NCBI RefSeq assembly: GCF_000759475.1
Contig: NZ_CP009454.1
Coordinates: 558,001 to 622,000 of the forward strand
Direction of reading: 5' to 3'
DNA: 64,000 nt
DNA from: Pantoea rwandensis
Lineage (GTDB): Bacteria; Pseudomonadota; Gammaproteobacteria; Enterobacterales; Enterobacteriaceae
The notes under the pieces were generated by a model. The model was not told the DNA's origin. It saw only the letters and a program-made list of their open reading frames with translations, and did no database searches. Of this stretch, positions 28,336 to 43,433 are shown one piece after another (the stretch's first letter is position 1; the number at the start of each line of letters is the position of its first letter). Both the position numbers and the translations under genes were made by a program.

Positions 28336-30444
28336 CTAATTACGGTTACGGTGAACTTTAATCACATCTGGCATCACGCGGATTTTACGCATAATGTTGG
28401 CCAGATGGACGCGATCGTTCGCGGTGAGGCGGATAAAGGCGCTGTAAACACGGCCGTCGCGCTCTTCCGTGTTAAGACTTTGGATGTTGGATCCCGCGGT
28501 GTTGATCGCCGCCGTCAGGTTCGCCAGTGCGCCCTGATGGTTGAACATATCCACCTTAATTTCCGCAACGAACTCCTGATCGATAACTTTATCCCACTCA
28601 ACCGGCATAAACTTCTCGGGCTCTTTCTGATAGCCACGGATGTTACGACAGGATTCGTGGTGCACCACCAGGCCTTTGCCCGGGCTGACGTGCGCAACAA
28701 TCGGATCGCCAGGAATCGGGCGACAGCACTTGGCAAAGGTAATCAATACGCCATCAGCACCTTTGATCGGCAGCTTTTTGCGTTTGCTGTTGCTTTGCGG
28801 CTGTTCAGCACCCGACTGCAGCAGGTTTTTCGCCACGACCACGCTCATGGCGTTGCCGAGGCCGATCTCTGCCAGCAGATCGTCAATGCTGGCCAGCTTC
28901 ATGCGTTCCAGCTCGTGCTGGATATTCTCCGCCGGAATTTCCGCCAGTTTTTTGCTGCCGCCGAGAGCATGGCTCAACAGGCGACGGCCAAGGTTAACGG
29001 AGTCTTCGCGTTTCAGGTTTTTCAGCAGCTGACGAATCTTGGCGCGCGCTTTTGAACTCACCACAAAGTTAAGCCACGCCGCATTCGGACGTGCGCCTGG
29101 CGCGGTGATAATTTCAATGGTTTGGCCGCTGGTTAGCGATTGCGACAGCGGATAAGGCTGGCGATCGACGCGGGCGCCGACACAGGCATGGCCAATATCG
29201 GTGTGCACGGCGTAAGCGAAGTCTACCGGCGTGGCGCCAGCAGGCAGTTCGACGATGCGTCCTTCCGGCGTGAAGACGTAGATCTCATCCGGGAAGAGAT
29301 CGGATTTGACGCTCTCGATAAATTCAAACGAGCTACCGGCGCTTTGCTGCAGCTCCAGCAGGCTTTGCAGCCAGCGCTGGGCGCGAATCTGTGCGGTCGT
29401 GCCGCTTTCACCGGCCTCTTTATAAGCCCAGTGTGCCGCTACCCCCATCTCCGCCATCTGATCCATATCTTCGGTACGGATTTGCACTTCAACGGGCACG
29501 CCGTGCGGACCAATCATTGATGTATGCAGTGATTGATAGCCGTTGGCCTTGGGAATCGCGATGTAATCTTTGACGCGTCCAGGACGCGGTTTGTACAGGC
29601 TGTGCATCTGACCGAGCACGCGATAACAGGTATCCAGGTCTTTCACGATAACGCGAAAGGCATAAATATCCATGATCGAGTGGAATCGCTGCTCTTTCAG
29701 GTGCATTTTGCGGTAGATCGAATAGAGATGCTTCTCGCGACCACTCACACGGCAGGGAATGCCTGCTTCCTGTAAGCGCCCATCGATTTCAGAAAGGATC
29801 TTCTGAATCATCTCTTTACGATTACCGCGTGCCGCTTTCACCACCTCTTTTATCACGCGGAAACGATTTGGATAGAGGGCTTCAAAGCCGAGTTCTTCCA
29901 ACTCTGTTTTCAGGTGATGAATACCAAGGCGGTGCGCCAGAGGACTGTAAATCTCCAGCGTTTCCAATGCGATACGACGTTTCTTATCCGGCCGTAACGC
30001 ACCGAGCGTGCGCATATTGTGCGTGCGGTCAGCCAGCTTGATCAGAATGACGCGGATATCCTGCACCATCGCCATGATCATTTTGCGAAAGTTTTCAGCC
30101 TGCGCTTCTTTCTTGTCGCGGAACTTCAGCTTGTCGAGTTTCGACACGCCTTCCACCAGTTCGGCCACGCTTTTGCCAAACAGCTGTTCCATATCCTGGT
30201 AAGTGGCGGGTGTATCTTCGATCACGTCATGCAGCAGCGCTGCCATCAGCGTTTCATGGTCGAGTTTCATCTCGGCCAGAATGCAGGCAACGGCAACAGG
30301 ATGGGTGATGTAAGGTTCACCGCTGGAGCGTGTCTGACCCTCGTGGGCATCACGCGCGACGAGATAAGCTTGCTTGAGGCGCTTGATTTGCTCCTCAGGC
30401 AAGTATTTTTCAATCAGTTGATTGAGGCTTTCAAACAGATACAA
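28336..30444 (-). CDS. spoT: bifunctional (p)ppGpp synthetase/hydrolase SpoT
   Basis: This is the main (p)ppGpp hydrolase and a weak synthetase. The HD hydrolase domain is intact (ITHPVAVACILAEMKLDHETLMAALLHDVIEDT, residues 45-80). The RelA/SpoT synthetase domain follows (FRVIVKDLDTCYRVLGQMHSLYKPRPGRVKDYIAIPKANGYQSLHTS). After it come TGS (VFTPEGRIVELPAGATPVDFAYAVH), the helical/zinc-finger region and a C-terminal ACT domain. The 702 residues equal E. coli. It lies 20 bases after rpoZ in the operon. Confidence 0.98.
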   Translation of the reverse strand: MYLFESLNQLIEKYLPEEQIKRLKQAYLVARDAHEGQTRSSGEPYITHPVAVACILAEMKLDHETLMAALLHDVIEDTPATYQDMEQLFGKSVAELVEGVSKLDKLKFRDKKEAQAENFRKMIMAMVQDIRVILIKLADRTHNMRTLGALRPDKKRRIALETLEIYSPLAHRLGIHHLKTELEELGFEALYPNRFRVIKEVVKAARGNRKEMIQKILSEIDGRLQEAGIPCRVSGREKHLYSIYRKMHLKEQRFHSIMDIYAFRVIVKDLDTCYRVLGQMHSLYKPRPGRVKDYIAIPKANGYQSLHTSMIGPHGVPVEVQIRTEDMDQMAEMGVAAHWAYKEAGESGTTAQIRAQRWLQSLLELQQSAGSSFEFIESVKSDLFPDEIYVFTPEGRIVELPAGATPVDFAYAVHTDIGHACVGARVDRQPYPLSQSLTSGQTIEIITAPGARPNAAWLNFVVSSKARAKIRQLLKNLKREDSVNLGRRLLSHALGGSKKLAEIPAENIQHELERMKLASIDDLLAEIGLGNAMSVVVAKNLLQSGAEQPQSNSKRKKLPIKGADGVLITFAKCCRPIPGDPIVAHVSPGKGLVVHHESCRNIRGYQKEPEKFMPVEWDKVIDQEFVAEIKVDMFNHQGALANLTAAINTAGSNIQSLNTEERDGRVYSAFIRLTANDRVHLANIMRKIRVMPDVIKVHRNRN

Positions 30445-30464
30445 GGTTGACCTGCGAAGTGCTG

Positions 30465-30740
30465 TTAACGACGACCTTCAGCGATAGCGGTAACGGCTTG
30501 TAACTCAGCGGCTTCCTGCTCTTGCTGCTCCTGACGATCACGCACATCCAGAATCTGGGTGGTGATCAGGCCTTCTTCGATTTCGCGCAGGGCGATAACG
30601 GTGGCTTTATCGTTCTCTTCCGGAACCAGCGGATCTTTACCGCCTACCTGCATCTGACGTGCACGACGTGCAGCGACCAACACCAGGTCAAAACGGTTAC
30701 CAATTTTCTCTACTGCGTCCTGAACGGTTACGCGTGCCAT
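30465..30740 (-). CDS. rpoZ: RNA polymerase omega subunit
   Basis: This 91-residue protein stabilises the beta' subunit during RNA polymerase assembly and forms part of a ppGpp-binding site. [31 protein letters not shown] is the conserved core, and the MAR N-terminus needed for ppGpp site 1 is present. It lies between gmk and spoT, linking GTP synthesis, polymerase and ppGpp turnover in one transcript. Confidence 0.98.
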   Translation of the reverse strand: MARVTVQDAVEKIGNRFDLVLVAARRARQMQVGGKDPLVPEENDKATVIALREIEEGLITTQILDVRDRQEQQEQEAAELQAVTAIAEGRR

Positions 30741-30797
30741 AGGTGTGCTACTCCACAGATGATGAAGAAATGACTGGGCATAATACTGAAAGTGACT

Positions 30798-31568
<771 letters not shown>

Positions 31569-31642
31569 TTAAAAAACCGGGAATACGTTTGCTCTTTATC
31601 ACCTTCAGCACTGGTCATTGCCCTCATCGCACTCTCCAATAG

Positions 31643-33961
<2,319 letters not shown>

Positions 33962-34282
33962 AGAGCACTCCAAAAGATCGGCGGCCAGCCTAAAGATTTC
34001 CTCAGCTATCGACCACTGAGTATTTCTAAAGCAGACATCATCGGATTAGCTGTTTTGATGCCGCACATGCTAACAGGCTTAACCCGCTTGATAAATCAGG
34101 CGTGCGTTATGCTTTCGCATTAAAAAATGTGATGTGCTCCGTGTGATCGTGCAGGTCTGAGAGGTAAGAGGACGGGGAAGAAGAGATGTTAACCGTATCA
34201 AAAAAGAAAAAAGCGTGCTGGCGACCAGCACGCGAACGCATCTTCTCAGATGCCCAGAGCCCACCATACAGACTTGTTTTTA
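33962..34282. other. intergenic region with terminator, no gene seen
   Basis: These 321 bases hold the upstream region of yicG and the terminator of the flippase remnant. A 62-codon frame on the minus strand lacks a ribosome-binding site and any family resemblance. I see no gene here. Confidence 0.6.
34205..34233 (-). terminator. terminator downstream of the flippase remnant
   Basis: The nine-base stem GCGTGCTGG/CCAGCACGC (34213-34221 and 34225-34233) is followed on the minus strand by TTTTTTCTTTTTTG. It is a strong intrinsic terminator about 50 bases after the stop. Confidence 0.92.
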
Positions 34283-34927
34283 TTATCCGTTTCTTGCTCG
34301 CACGTTAGCGAAACTTTTCAGGCTAAAACGGTATTCTGGCTGGAACCAGGAACGACCGTAGTAGCAGTAGACCAGCATTCTGATGGATACCATGGCCAGG
34401 TAGCCCCAGATAGCGCACAACACTGAAGGGGTCAGCCATACGGTAAACAGTGTGACACCCAGGCCTACCAGCACCGATGAGGTTTCTGTGAAGGCGATAC
34501 GCGAGAATTGTTTCTCACGCTGTAATATGGCGCGATAATGTTGCCCTTGCGGAATAATGATGAAAATCACCGAAATCATTTCCAGCATAATCGCCATTTC
34601 CGGTTGATTCATTATTCGGCTATATAAATCACTACCAATAAACAGCACGGCGAATATCATCATGCCACTTAACACATTTCCCCAGTAGAGAATGGAAAGT
34701 TCGCTGTTATTAAGGTTTATATTTCTGATAACTGAATTACCAAACCCACGATCGGCAAGCGTATCAATAATCAATAACATCACAATGGCAATGGCGAGTA
34801 AATCTAACTCGTTTGCCTGAAGTATTTGTGCCAGAAGTGAAAGCTGTAAAACACCAATGCCGACGATTTTTATGGATGACAAAATTGACCATTTGGCGCT
34901 GGCCAAACTTTTTTCTCTTATCGCCAT
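34283..34927 (-). pseudogene. truncated Wzx-type polysaccharide flippase (WzxC-like)
   Basis: This 214-residue product matches the N-terminal part of WzxC-like lipid-linked oligosaccharide flippases, which normally have about 480-490 residues and 12-14 membrane segments. Recognisable blocks are REKSLASAKWSILSSIKIVGIGVLQ, DTLADRGFGNSVI, LYWGNVL and IPQGQHYRAIL. Only about five to six membrane segments remain. It stops shortly after FSLKSFANVRA, the point where the family continues into the second half. No continuation is found in any frame before the terminator. It is most likely a deletion remnant, unless the half-protein has a new role. It lies in an AT-rich accessory stretch. Confidence 0.7.
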
Positions 34928-35001
34928 GTTCTGCTCGTTATGGTACATGTACCAATGCAATTAAGGGTTCACCCGGGCGCCTGCCCAGAGTACAGATCAC
35001 A

Positions 35002-35268
35002 TCAATGCAGCGTGTCCTGACGCAGCCCTGAAATGCCTTTCAGAGTTTGCCACGTAAAGATGCATTCAATTAAATGATGCTCTGAATTTAAAGAGATGCC
35101 CCTGGCGCGTAAATATTTCATTGTCTCAGCGGTATCTCCTCCTGTTCGGAGGAAATCCGCAAGATCATTATAAAATCCCTTTGAATTATTATATTCCCCG
35201 GCCAGTATCCTACTGGCAATCTCAACAAATTCTTTTTCAGACAACAAAGGATAGGTTGAGCGATCCAT
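35002..35268 (-). CDS. hypothetical 88-residue protein
   Basis: I do not recognise this protein. It is soluble, predicted largely helical, and mildly acidic in its N-terminal half (MDRSTYPLLSEKEFVEIASRILAGEY), with a middle segment FYNDLADFLRTGGDTAETMKYLRARGISL. No signal peptide or membrane segment is visible. It lies 74 bases upstream of the flippase remnant on the same strand and may be co-transcribed with it. GGAAATAAC precedes the ATG. Codon and base use are AT-richer than the core genes, which suggests acquired DNA. Confidence 0.6.
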   Translation of the reverse strand: MDRSTYPLLSEKEFVEIASRILAGEYNNSKGFYNDLADFLRTGGDTAETMKYLRARGISLNSEHHLIECIFTWQTLKGISGLRQDTLH

Positions 35269-35704
35269 GTTATTTCCCTGCTGTTGTTATTATCGGGTAT
35301 TGCTGTGTGTGAATGAGTTATACCGTGTTTTAATTAAATTAACACCATAAGAAAACTCCTATAAATGAACTTCAGGAATAAATGGTTTCAGACTTTGCAT
35401 CAGAATAGATAAGGGGACGGCTGAGCGATTAATAAGTTATGTCAGACATTTTGATCGGCGATTAAACAAGTCATTTGAATAAGTAAGAAAAAACACCGAT
35501 AAATCAGAGGGACTAAGATTTAGGTGACGTGCTCTCACCAGGAATTTTCCTGGTGAGAAGACTTTAGCCAGACTGGTGATTAGCACGAAAAGGAGCAGAT
35601 ATCATCGTTAAACAGTTAAACGCTATTACGTGGAAAAAATTGACTCTTTTATGGATTACTTCCAGCGAAAATTAAAGCATTACGATTTTTATAATGCATT
35701 GATT
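35269..35704. other. AT-rich intergenic region with hairpins, no gene seen
   Basis: These 436 bases contain the perfect inverted repeat CTCACCAGGA/TCCTGGTGAG (35534-35543 and 35548-35557), which has no T tract on either strand and so is not an obvious terminator. A smaller hairpin GCATTA/TAATGC (35677-35697) followed on the minus strand by TTTAATTTT may end the SRPBCC gene. No ORF with a credible start is present. Confidence 0.55.
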
Positions 35705-36100
35705 CTAATGAGTTAACAGGTGTAGAAGTTGATCCAGGTCGCGTTTTACCCAGGCAACATCCTGAGAAAATTTTTCATCAGACATAAGGGGTTGGCGATA
35801 AACCACCATCACCACTTCGGCTCCCTTTTCGTTAGCAATCACGCGCATCGGCATATAAATCTCCTTACCGCTGCCGGTATCGATCCAATGATCCATGACG
35901 CCAAAGGGGTTATGTGGCGTGAAGCGGATTTTCACTGAACCTTCAGGTCCTTTGGCTTTCCAGTAGTTACCCTCTTGCGTGAGCGTACTGGCACTTAGCC
36001 CACTGGCCCATTTGGCAAAGCATTCAGGTTTCCAGATGGTTTCATATAAATCTAACCAGTTGCGGGGAATGGTCAGCGTGACTGTTTGAGATGGCAGCAT
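35705..36100 (-). CDS. SRPBCC family (polyketide cyclase/START-like) protein
   Basis: This 131-residue single-domain protein has the SRPBCC pattern. It begins with an amphipathic strand and a helix containing the Trp-rich segment WLDLYETIWKPECFAKWASG. A beta-rich section follows (VKIRFTPHNPFGVMDHWIDTG), and a long C-terminal helix (FSQDVAWVKRDLDQLLHLL) closes the hydrophobic pocket. Such proteins bind lipids or other hydrophobic ligands, and the ligand here is unknown. AGGTTCC precedes the ATG. It appears to be a single-gene unit. Confidence 0.75.
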   Translation of the reverse strand: MLPSQTVTLTIPRNWLDLYETIWKPECFAKWASGLSASTLTQEGNYWKAKGPEGSVKIRFTPHNPFGVMDHWIDTGSGKEIYMPMRVIANEKGAEVVMVVYRQPLMSDEKFSQDVAWVKRDLDQLLHLLTH

Positions 36101-36164
36101 GGAACCTCCGTTAGGCGAATGAAAGGCAGGGAATCCGTAAGGGTGGCTTCTGGAGATGAATGAT

Positions 36165-36188
36165 GACCGCCACAGTAAAATGGCGGTC
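36165..36188 (-). terminator. hairpin downstream of the D-threonine-aldolase-like gene
   Basis: The eight-base stem GACCGCCA/TGGCGGTC has an eight-base loop. No T run follows on the minus strand, so it is at best a weak or Rho-dependent end. Confidence 0.35.
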
Positions 36189-36318
36189 TTAAGGCCGTAC
36201 CCTACAGAATGATGAGACTGCCTACAGCAAAGAGTACCTTAACTGAAGGGGATTCCGCTGCAAATGGCAGGATAGTGGAAGTGTGCTGCAACAGAGGTTT
36301 CCAGTAAATATCCTGCTA

Positions 36319-37464
36319 TCAGATAAACTTGCCACGTCCCTGAATATCCTTCGTCTCTGCTGTGCCGTCCTGATGGCGTAAAACAAAGCGGTCAGATTGA
36401 GCCACTACCGCGCAGCTGTGATTGGGGAAGATGCGCAGCAGAGCCCCACGCGCCGGAGCATGATCTCCGTATTGCAGAAAGCCATGCTCTTCCGAAAGCT
36501 TCAGAACGTCGTATTGGTTGCCCTGCTCATCAACGGCGATACCGAAACCGCTGGCGTTAGTGCCGTGCGGACCTTTATCAGAGCTGAGCATCTTGGAGCC
36601 GGCATCAATAATCGCGTAATGCGGATTCACCGCCACGACACGTGTTACCACGCTGAGTGCCAGTGCATCGGGCGTGCACAGCCCCAGGCGCCAGGCGGTA
36701 AGATCCAGCAGCGCATAATTTCCCGGACGAATCTCGTCGCTGCCTTCAGCCACCGGCGCGGCCAGTGCTGTAGGCGTAGAGCCAACAGAAATGGGGCAAT
36801 GCGCAAAGCCTGCAGCGATCAATTGCTGCTGAACCTGGTGCATTAATATGATTTCTTGCTGTGCAACTTCAGCAATAGCCTCGGCATGACCTGCGCCGTA
36901 AGCATGGCCGGCGTGCGAAACCAGTCCGGCAAAAGGCAATCCCGCTGCTTTAATCTGCTGCGCCAATGCCACGGCGTCACCGCTGTGCGGATCAACCCCC
37001 ACGCGATGCAATCCCACATCGACTTTAATGGCGATAGAGAGTTCACAGCTGGGCTGCTGGCGATGCGCTTGAGCAATGGCCGTGACGCCGAGAGTACAGT
37101 CGGCAATACAGGTGACACGCGCCTGATGTTGCACGGCGACAGCCAGTAATTCAGTGAGTGTATCGGCGTGAACAACGGGATAAGCCAGCAGTACATCACG
37201 CTCCCCGCCAAGGATAAAGGCAATACCCTCACTGGGTTTTGACACGGTAATCCCACGCGCACCTGATTGACGTTGCTGCTCGGCAATCCAGACACTCTTA
37301 TGGGTTTTAATGTGTGGGCGCAGCGCGACACCCGCAGCATCGGCTTTTTGCTGCATGTGTTGCAGATTACGTTGCAGACGCGTCGCATCAATTTCGAGAT
37401 AAGGCGTCAGTCGGTCAGCGATAAGCGGCCGTAACCAGCCGGCATTGGCATTCTGTTCCATCAT
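36319..37464 (-). CDS. PLP-dependent D-threonine aldolase/D-serine dehydratase-like enzyme
   Basis: This 381-residue protein has an alanine-racemase-type TIM barrel and the C-terminal D-serine dehydratase-like domain. The PLP lysine is in RPHIKTHKS (Lys53). The barrel shows LSIAIKVDVGLHRVGVDP and GLVSHAGHAYG. The divalent-metal ligands His and Cys are in EEHGFL and FPNHSCAV. The family includes D-threonine aldolases and metal-activated D-serine dehydratases, and the substrate is unresolved. The start at 37464 avoids a 12-residue extension. It is downstream of an outer-membrane efflux gene on the same strand, with a gap of about 70 bases. Confidence 0.85.
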   Translation of the reverse strand: MMEQNANAGWLRPLIADRLTPYLEIDATRLQRNLQHMQQKADAAGVALRPHIKTHKSVWIAEQQRQSGARGITVSKPSEGIAFILGGERDVLLAYPVVHADTLTELLAVAVQHQARVTCIADCTLGVTAIAQAHRQQPSCELSIAIKVDVGLHRVGVDPHSGDAVALAQQIKAAGLPFAGLVSHAGHAYGAGHAEAIAEVAQQEIILMHQVQQQLIAAGFAHCPISVGSTPTALAAPVAEGSDEIRPGNYALLDLTAWRLGLCTPDALALSVVTRVVAVNPHYAIIDAGSKMLSSDKGPHGTNASGFGIAVDEQGNQYDVLKLSEEHGFLQYGDHAPARGALLRIFPNHSCAVVAQSDRFVLRHQDGTAETKDIQGRGKFI

Positions 37465-37533
37465 GATAATCCGCAGAGTATTCCAGGTGCGGACTATCAT
37501 TCATTAATGTGCGGCAGAATGCCAGCCGTCAGC

Positions 37534-38988
37534 TTATCCCTTAGCTGAAGCGCTAGCGTTCTGGAATCCGCCCCCCAGGTCTTCAATCAGCACCACCGCC
37601 AGATTGATCTGCTGCGCTTGTAACGCCACCAGTTTCTGATCGGACTCGATGAGTTGGTTCTGAATGGTTAGCACATCAAGGTACGGACGCAATCCTGCGG
37701 TGTATTCACGGTTTAAATCATCCCATGCGCTATGAATGAGTTGATTCGCGCTCTGCTGCTGCGCCAGCTGATCCTGAATCGACTGCAGTTGCGTAATGGT
37801 ATCGCTGATATTACCCATGGAGCCAATCAGCAGCTTGTTGTACTGCGCCACGGCCAGATCATAGTTAGCGTCACTTTCGGCTAAATCGGCGCGGCGCTTG
37901 CCGGCATCGAAGATCGGCAGAGACAGACTTGGACCCACGTTAAAGAATCGGCTGGGTGCACCGAAAAATGCATCGCCGAGCAGTGAACGTGTACCGGCTT
38001 CCGCCACCAGGTTGATGTTGGGATAGAACTCGGTTTTCGTTGCGGCAATTTGTTTTGATGCCGCTTCTACGCGCCAGCGTGCTGCCACCACATCCGGGCG
38101 ACGGCCCAAAAGCTCCGCTGGAATATTACCCGGCAGCGTGGCGGCAATTGGGACACTCATTTTCGCCGGTTTCAGTTGGTGCCAGTAATCGGGCCCTTTG
38201 CCGATCAGCGTGGAGAGTTGAATGCCAGCATCGGTGACATTCTGTCTGGCTTCGGTCTGAGTTGCTTCAGCGGTTTTTTGCTGCGACAGCGCCTGCTTAT
38301 ATTGATAGTCGGACGTCAGACCGGCGCTGACATACTGCTGCTGAATTTTGGCGATGCCACTGGAACGATCGGCATTCTGCTTTGCCAGTTCAGCGTTCGA
38401 CCAGGCCAGGTTGAGGTTATTCCAGGCACGCGTCACGTTGACGGCGAGTGTCAACTGGCTGGCCTGACGATCTAACTCACTGGCGCGCGCCTGGCCCAGC
38501 GCGGCTTCTGCCGCATCTTTCTTACCGCCCCACAGATCAAAGGTGTAGCTCATGCCGATATTGGCCGTGCGCAGCGTGCTGTAGCTTTTCCCTTGCAGAA
38601 GCGGGTCGTCGACTTTTGCCACACGTGAACGCGTGATTCCGGCATTGAGGTCCACATCGGGATAGCGCTCAGCATCGGCGGCAATGACCTGCGCATTGGC
38701 TTTATCGGCCTGCGCATTCACCACCTGCAGATCCGGGCTTGAAGTCATGGCATCAGCAATGAGCCGATTCAGCTGTGGATCGTTAAATCCCTGCCACCAT
38801 TCGGTTTTCGGCCAGTTTGCTGCGCTGAAATGCGCGCCGCTAAGGGATGCATTGGCTTGCAGTGAGTTGGCATCGAGCAATGAGTTATGAGGATGTAAGC
38901 CGTGCGGATTGGCACAACCAGCCAGCAGTGCGCTGGCCACGGCAAGCGCCAGCAGCGCGCGTGGTTTAGTGGTAAATAGCAGGTTCAT
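37534..38988 (-). CDS. outer-membrane efflux lipoprotein (TolC/OprM-NodT family)
   Basis: This 484-residue protein has a lipoprotein signal peptide ending in the lipobox LLAGC (Cys about residue 24) and two OEP repeats with the family's long coiled-coil segments. It contains SPDLQVVNAQADKANAQV, LPEST-like turns, GRRPDVVAARWRVEAASKQIAATKTEFYPNINL and a FNVGPSLSLPIFDAGKR block. It should form a trimeric channel for a tripartite pump. No membrane-fusion or RND/MFS partner is adjacent. The start is uncertain: 38988 gives a normal signal peptide, while an ATG nine codons upstream (39015) and the far-upstream open frame are less likely. Confidence 0.87.
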   Translation of the reverse strand: MNLLFTTKPRALLALAVASALLAGCANPHGLHPHNSLLDANSLQANASLSGAHFSAANWPKTEWWQGFNDPQLNRLIADAMTSSPDLQVVNAQADKANAQVIAADAERYPDVDLNAGITRSRVAKVDDPLLQGKSYSTLRTANIGMSYTFDLWGGKKDAAEAALGQARASELDRQASQLTLAVNVTRAWNNLNLAWSNAELAKQNADRSSGIAKIQQQYVSAGLTSDYQYKQALSQQKTAEATQTEARQNVTDAGIQLSTLIGKGPDYWHQLKPAKMSVPIAATLPGNIPAELLGRRPDVVAARWRVEAASKQIAATKTEFYPNINLVAEAGTRSLLGDAFFGAPSRFFNVGPSLSLPIFDAGKRRADLAESDANYDLAVAQYNKLLIGSMGNISDTITQLQSIQDQLAQQQSANQLIHSAWDDLNREYTAGLRPYLDVLTIQNQLIESDQKLVALQAQQINLAVVLIEDLGGGFQNASASAKG

Positions 38989-39127
38989 GTTTTTGGTCAG
39001 AATAGAAGAGAGCATACCATTACATGAGTCTGTGCAATTTTTGACAAACCTGTTTTTCGTTAAGAATGGTTGGTAAATGTGAGCAGTGCAGAAGGGGCAG
39101 CAGGCGAATGCCTGCTGCATCAACAGA

Positions 39128-40051
39128 TTAGACGTAAAGTGACGCTTCACCCGGTGGGCGAGTTTTAAAGCGGCGGTGCAGCCATAAGTATTGCTCAGGT
39201 GCGCGCAGGATCTCTTTCTCGATCACTTTATTCATGTATGCCGCGGCAGCCGCTTCATCTTCATACGGATAGTTTTGCAACTCCGGCTGAATGATGAGCT
39301 GATAGCCGCTCTTATCGCTGTTGCGGATCAGCACAATCGTTAGCATGGCCGGTTTAGCCAGACGCGATAAAACGAAGGTGCCATTGGTGGTAGCCGCTTT
39401 TTCGACAGCAAACAGCGGTGCGAAAACGCTGCCTTTTGGGCCGTAATCCTGATCTGGCGCGAACCAGACGGCTTCGCCCTGTTTCAACGCCTGCACCATA
39501 CCGCGCAGATCGCGACGATCAATCATCGCCTTATTCGATCGCATACGACCTTTCGTCTGTGCCCATTCCATTGCCTGATTATTGTGCGGACGATACATCG
39601 CCATCATCGGCTGACACAGCCCAGTGATGCGACCCCCCAGCTCAAGCGACATAAAATGCACGCCAATCGCCATCACGCCACGTTGATCTCGTTGGGCATG
39701 TTGCAGGTTGTGCAAACCTTCAACATGGAAATAGCGGCGAACGCGCGCATCAGACCAGAACCAGGCAATGCCGGTTTCTGCCAGCGCCATACCAAGGGAT
39801 TCAAAGTTACCCGCGATCAATACCTCTTTATCTTCCTCATTGATATGGGGGAAGCAAAGTTCAATATTGCGGCGGGTAATGCGCTCACGACGCTTCAGGA
39901 AGTGGCGCGACAGCTTGCCGGCAGAGGCGCCAAGCCGAATTAAAACAGGATAGGGAAGCTGCACCAGCAGCCACAGCACACCCAGCCCAAACCAGGTAAA
40001 CCAGTAGCGGGGATGCAAAAGTTTAGAATTGAACTGCCCGTTTTTCTTCAT
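39128..40051 (-). CDS. lpxP: lipid A acyltransferase LpxP (palmitoleoyl)
   Basis: This 307-residue inner membrane acyltransferase belongs to the LpxL/LpxM/LpxP group. It is far closer to E. coli LpxP than to LpxL (HPRYWFTWFGLGVLWLLVQLPYPVL, VGVHFMSLELGGR-type HX4E active site, PHNNQAMEWAQTKGRMRSNKAMI, WLHRRFKTRPPGEASLYV). LpxP adds palmitoleate to lipid A in the cold in E. coli. The start at 40051 (MKKNGQFNSKLLHPRYW) follows the family. It has no operon partner. Confidence 0.93.
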   Translation of the reverse strand: MKKNGQFNSKLLHPRYWFTWFGLGVLWLLVQLPYPVLIRLGASAGKLSRHFLKRRERITRRNIELCFPHINEEDKEVLIAGNFESLGMALAETGIAWFWSDARVRRYFHVEGLHNLQHAQRDQRGVMAIGVHFMSLELGGRITGLCQPMMAMYRPHNNQAMEWAQTKGRMRSNKAMIDRRDLRGMVQALKQGEAVWFAPDQDYGPKGSVFAPLFAVEKAATTNGTFVLSRLAKPAMLTIVLIRNSDKSGYQLIIQPELQNYPYEDEAAAAAYMNKVIEKEILRAPEQYLWLHRRFKTRPPGEASLYV

Positions 40052-40437
40052 AACGCCTTCAGGGAGAGAGTGGGTGTATCGCACAAAGAAGGGTGTCCAT
40101 GAATTCCTGGCGGTACGGCTGTGTTAATTACGACCAGTAGATTAGCAAATAGTGCCCTCAAAGAAACGTAATCTCTGCAATCTCCAGGATTGAGAGGTTT
40201 CATTGAGATAAGGAAATTTAAAAAAATGATGATGTAAATTGTATATACTTAATTGAATTATAGATGTTTTTACACAATGAATGAAGCTGTGAGCTGAGTT
40301 CGACCTTCATACCTGGTCAAACAATATCATGAATGTATACCGATCTTTTCAATTAACCTACATTGCGAAATTTCAAAAATCGGCTAATCACATCAACAAC
40401 AGATGAATATGTATACTGCCTTTCGGTTAAAACGAAT
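40052..40437. other. AT-rich region between the tre operon and lpxP
   Basis: About 390 bases upstream of lpxP contain no credible ORF. It is strongly AT-rich (40200-40290) and should carry the lpxP promoter. A TGTATAC motif occurs twice (within 40333-40340 and 40408-40416). No assignable regulatory element was found. Confidence 0.5.
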
Positions 40438-40464
40438 AGTGCGCAAGTAGAACACCTGCGCACT
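40429..40464 (-). terminator. terminator of the treB-treC-porin operon
   Basis: On the minus strand the stem AGTGCGCA/TGCGCACT (40438-40445 and 40457-40464) has an 11-base loop and is followed by ATTCGTTTTAAC. It is of moderate strength and lies eight bases after the porin stop. Confidence 0.7.
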
Positions 40465-40471
40465 AAATCAG

Positions 40472-43416
<2,945 letters not shown>

Positions 43417-43433
<17 letters not shown>

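Noticed and set aside
28186..29055. 289-residue open frame antisense to spoT
   Set aside because: It mirrors the codon pattern of spoT, has no ribosome-binding site or family resemblance, and lies wholly inside a highly conserved gene.
34079..34267. 62-residue minus-strand frame after the flippase remnant
   Set aside because: It crosses the strong terminator hairpin, has no ribosome-binding sequence and is not the missing half of the flippase.
35534..35557. Perfect inverted repeat as a possible terminator
   Set aside because: No T run follows on either strand and no gene end is nearby, so it is only recorded as a hairpin within the intergenic region.
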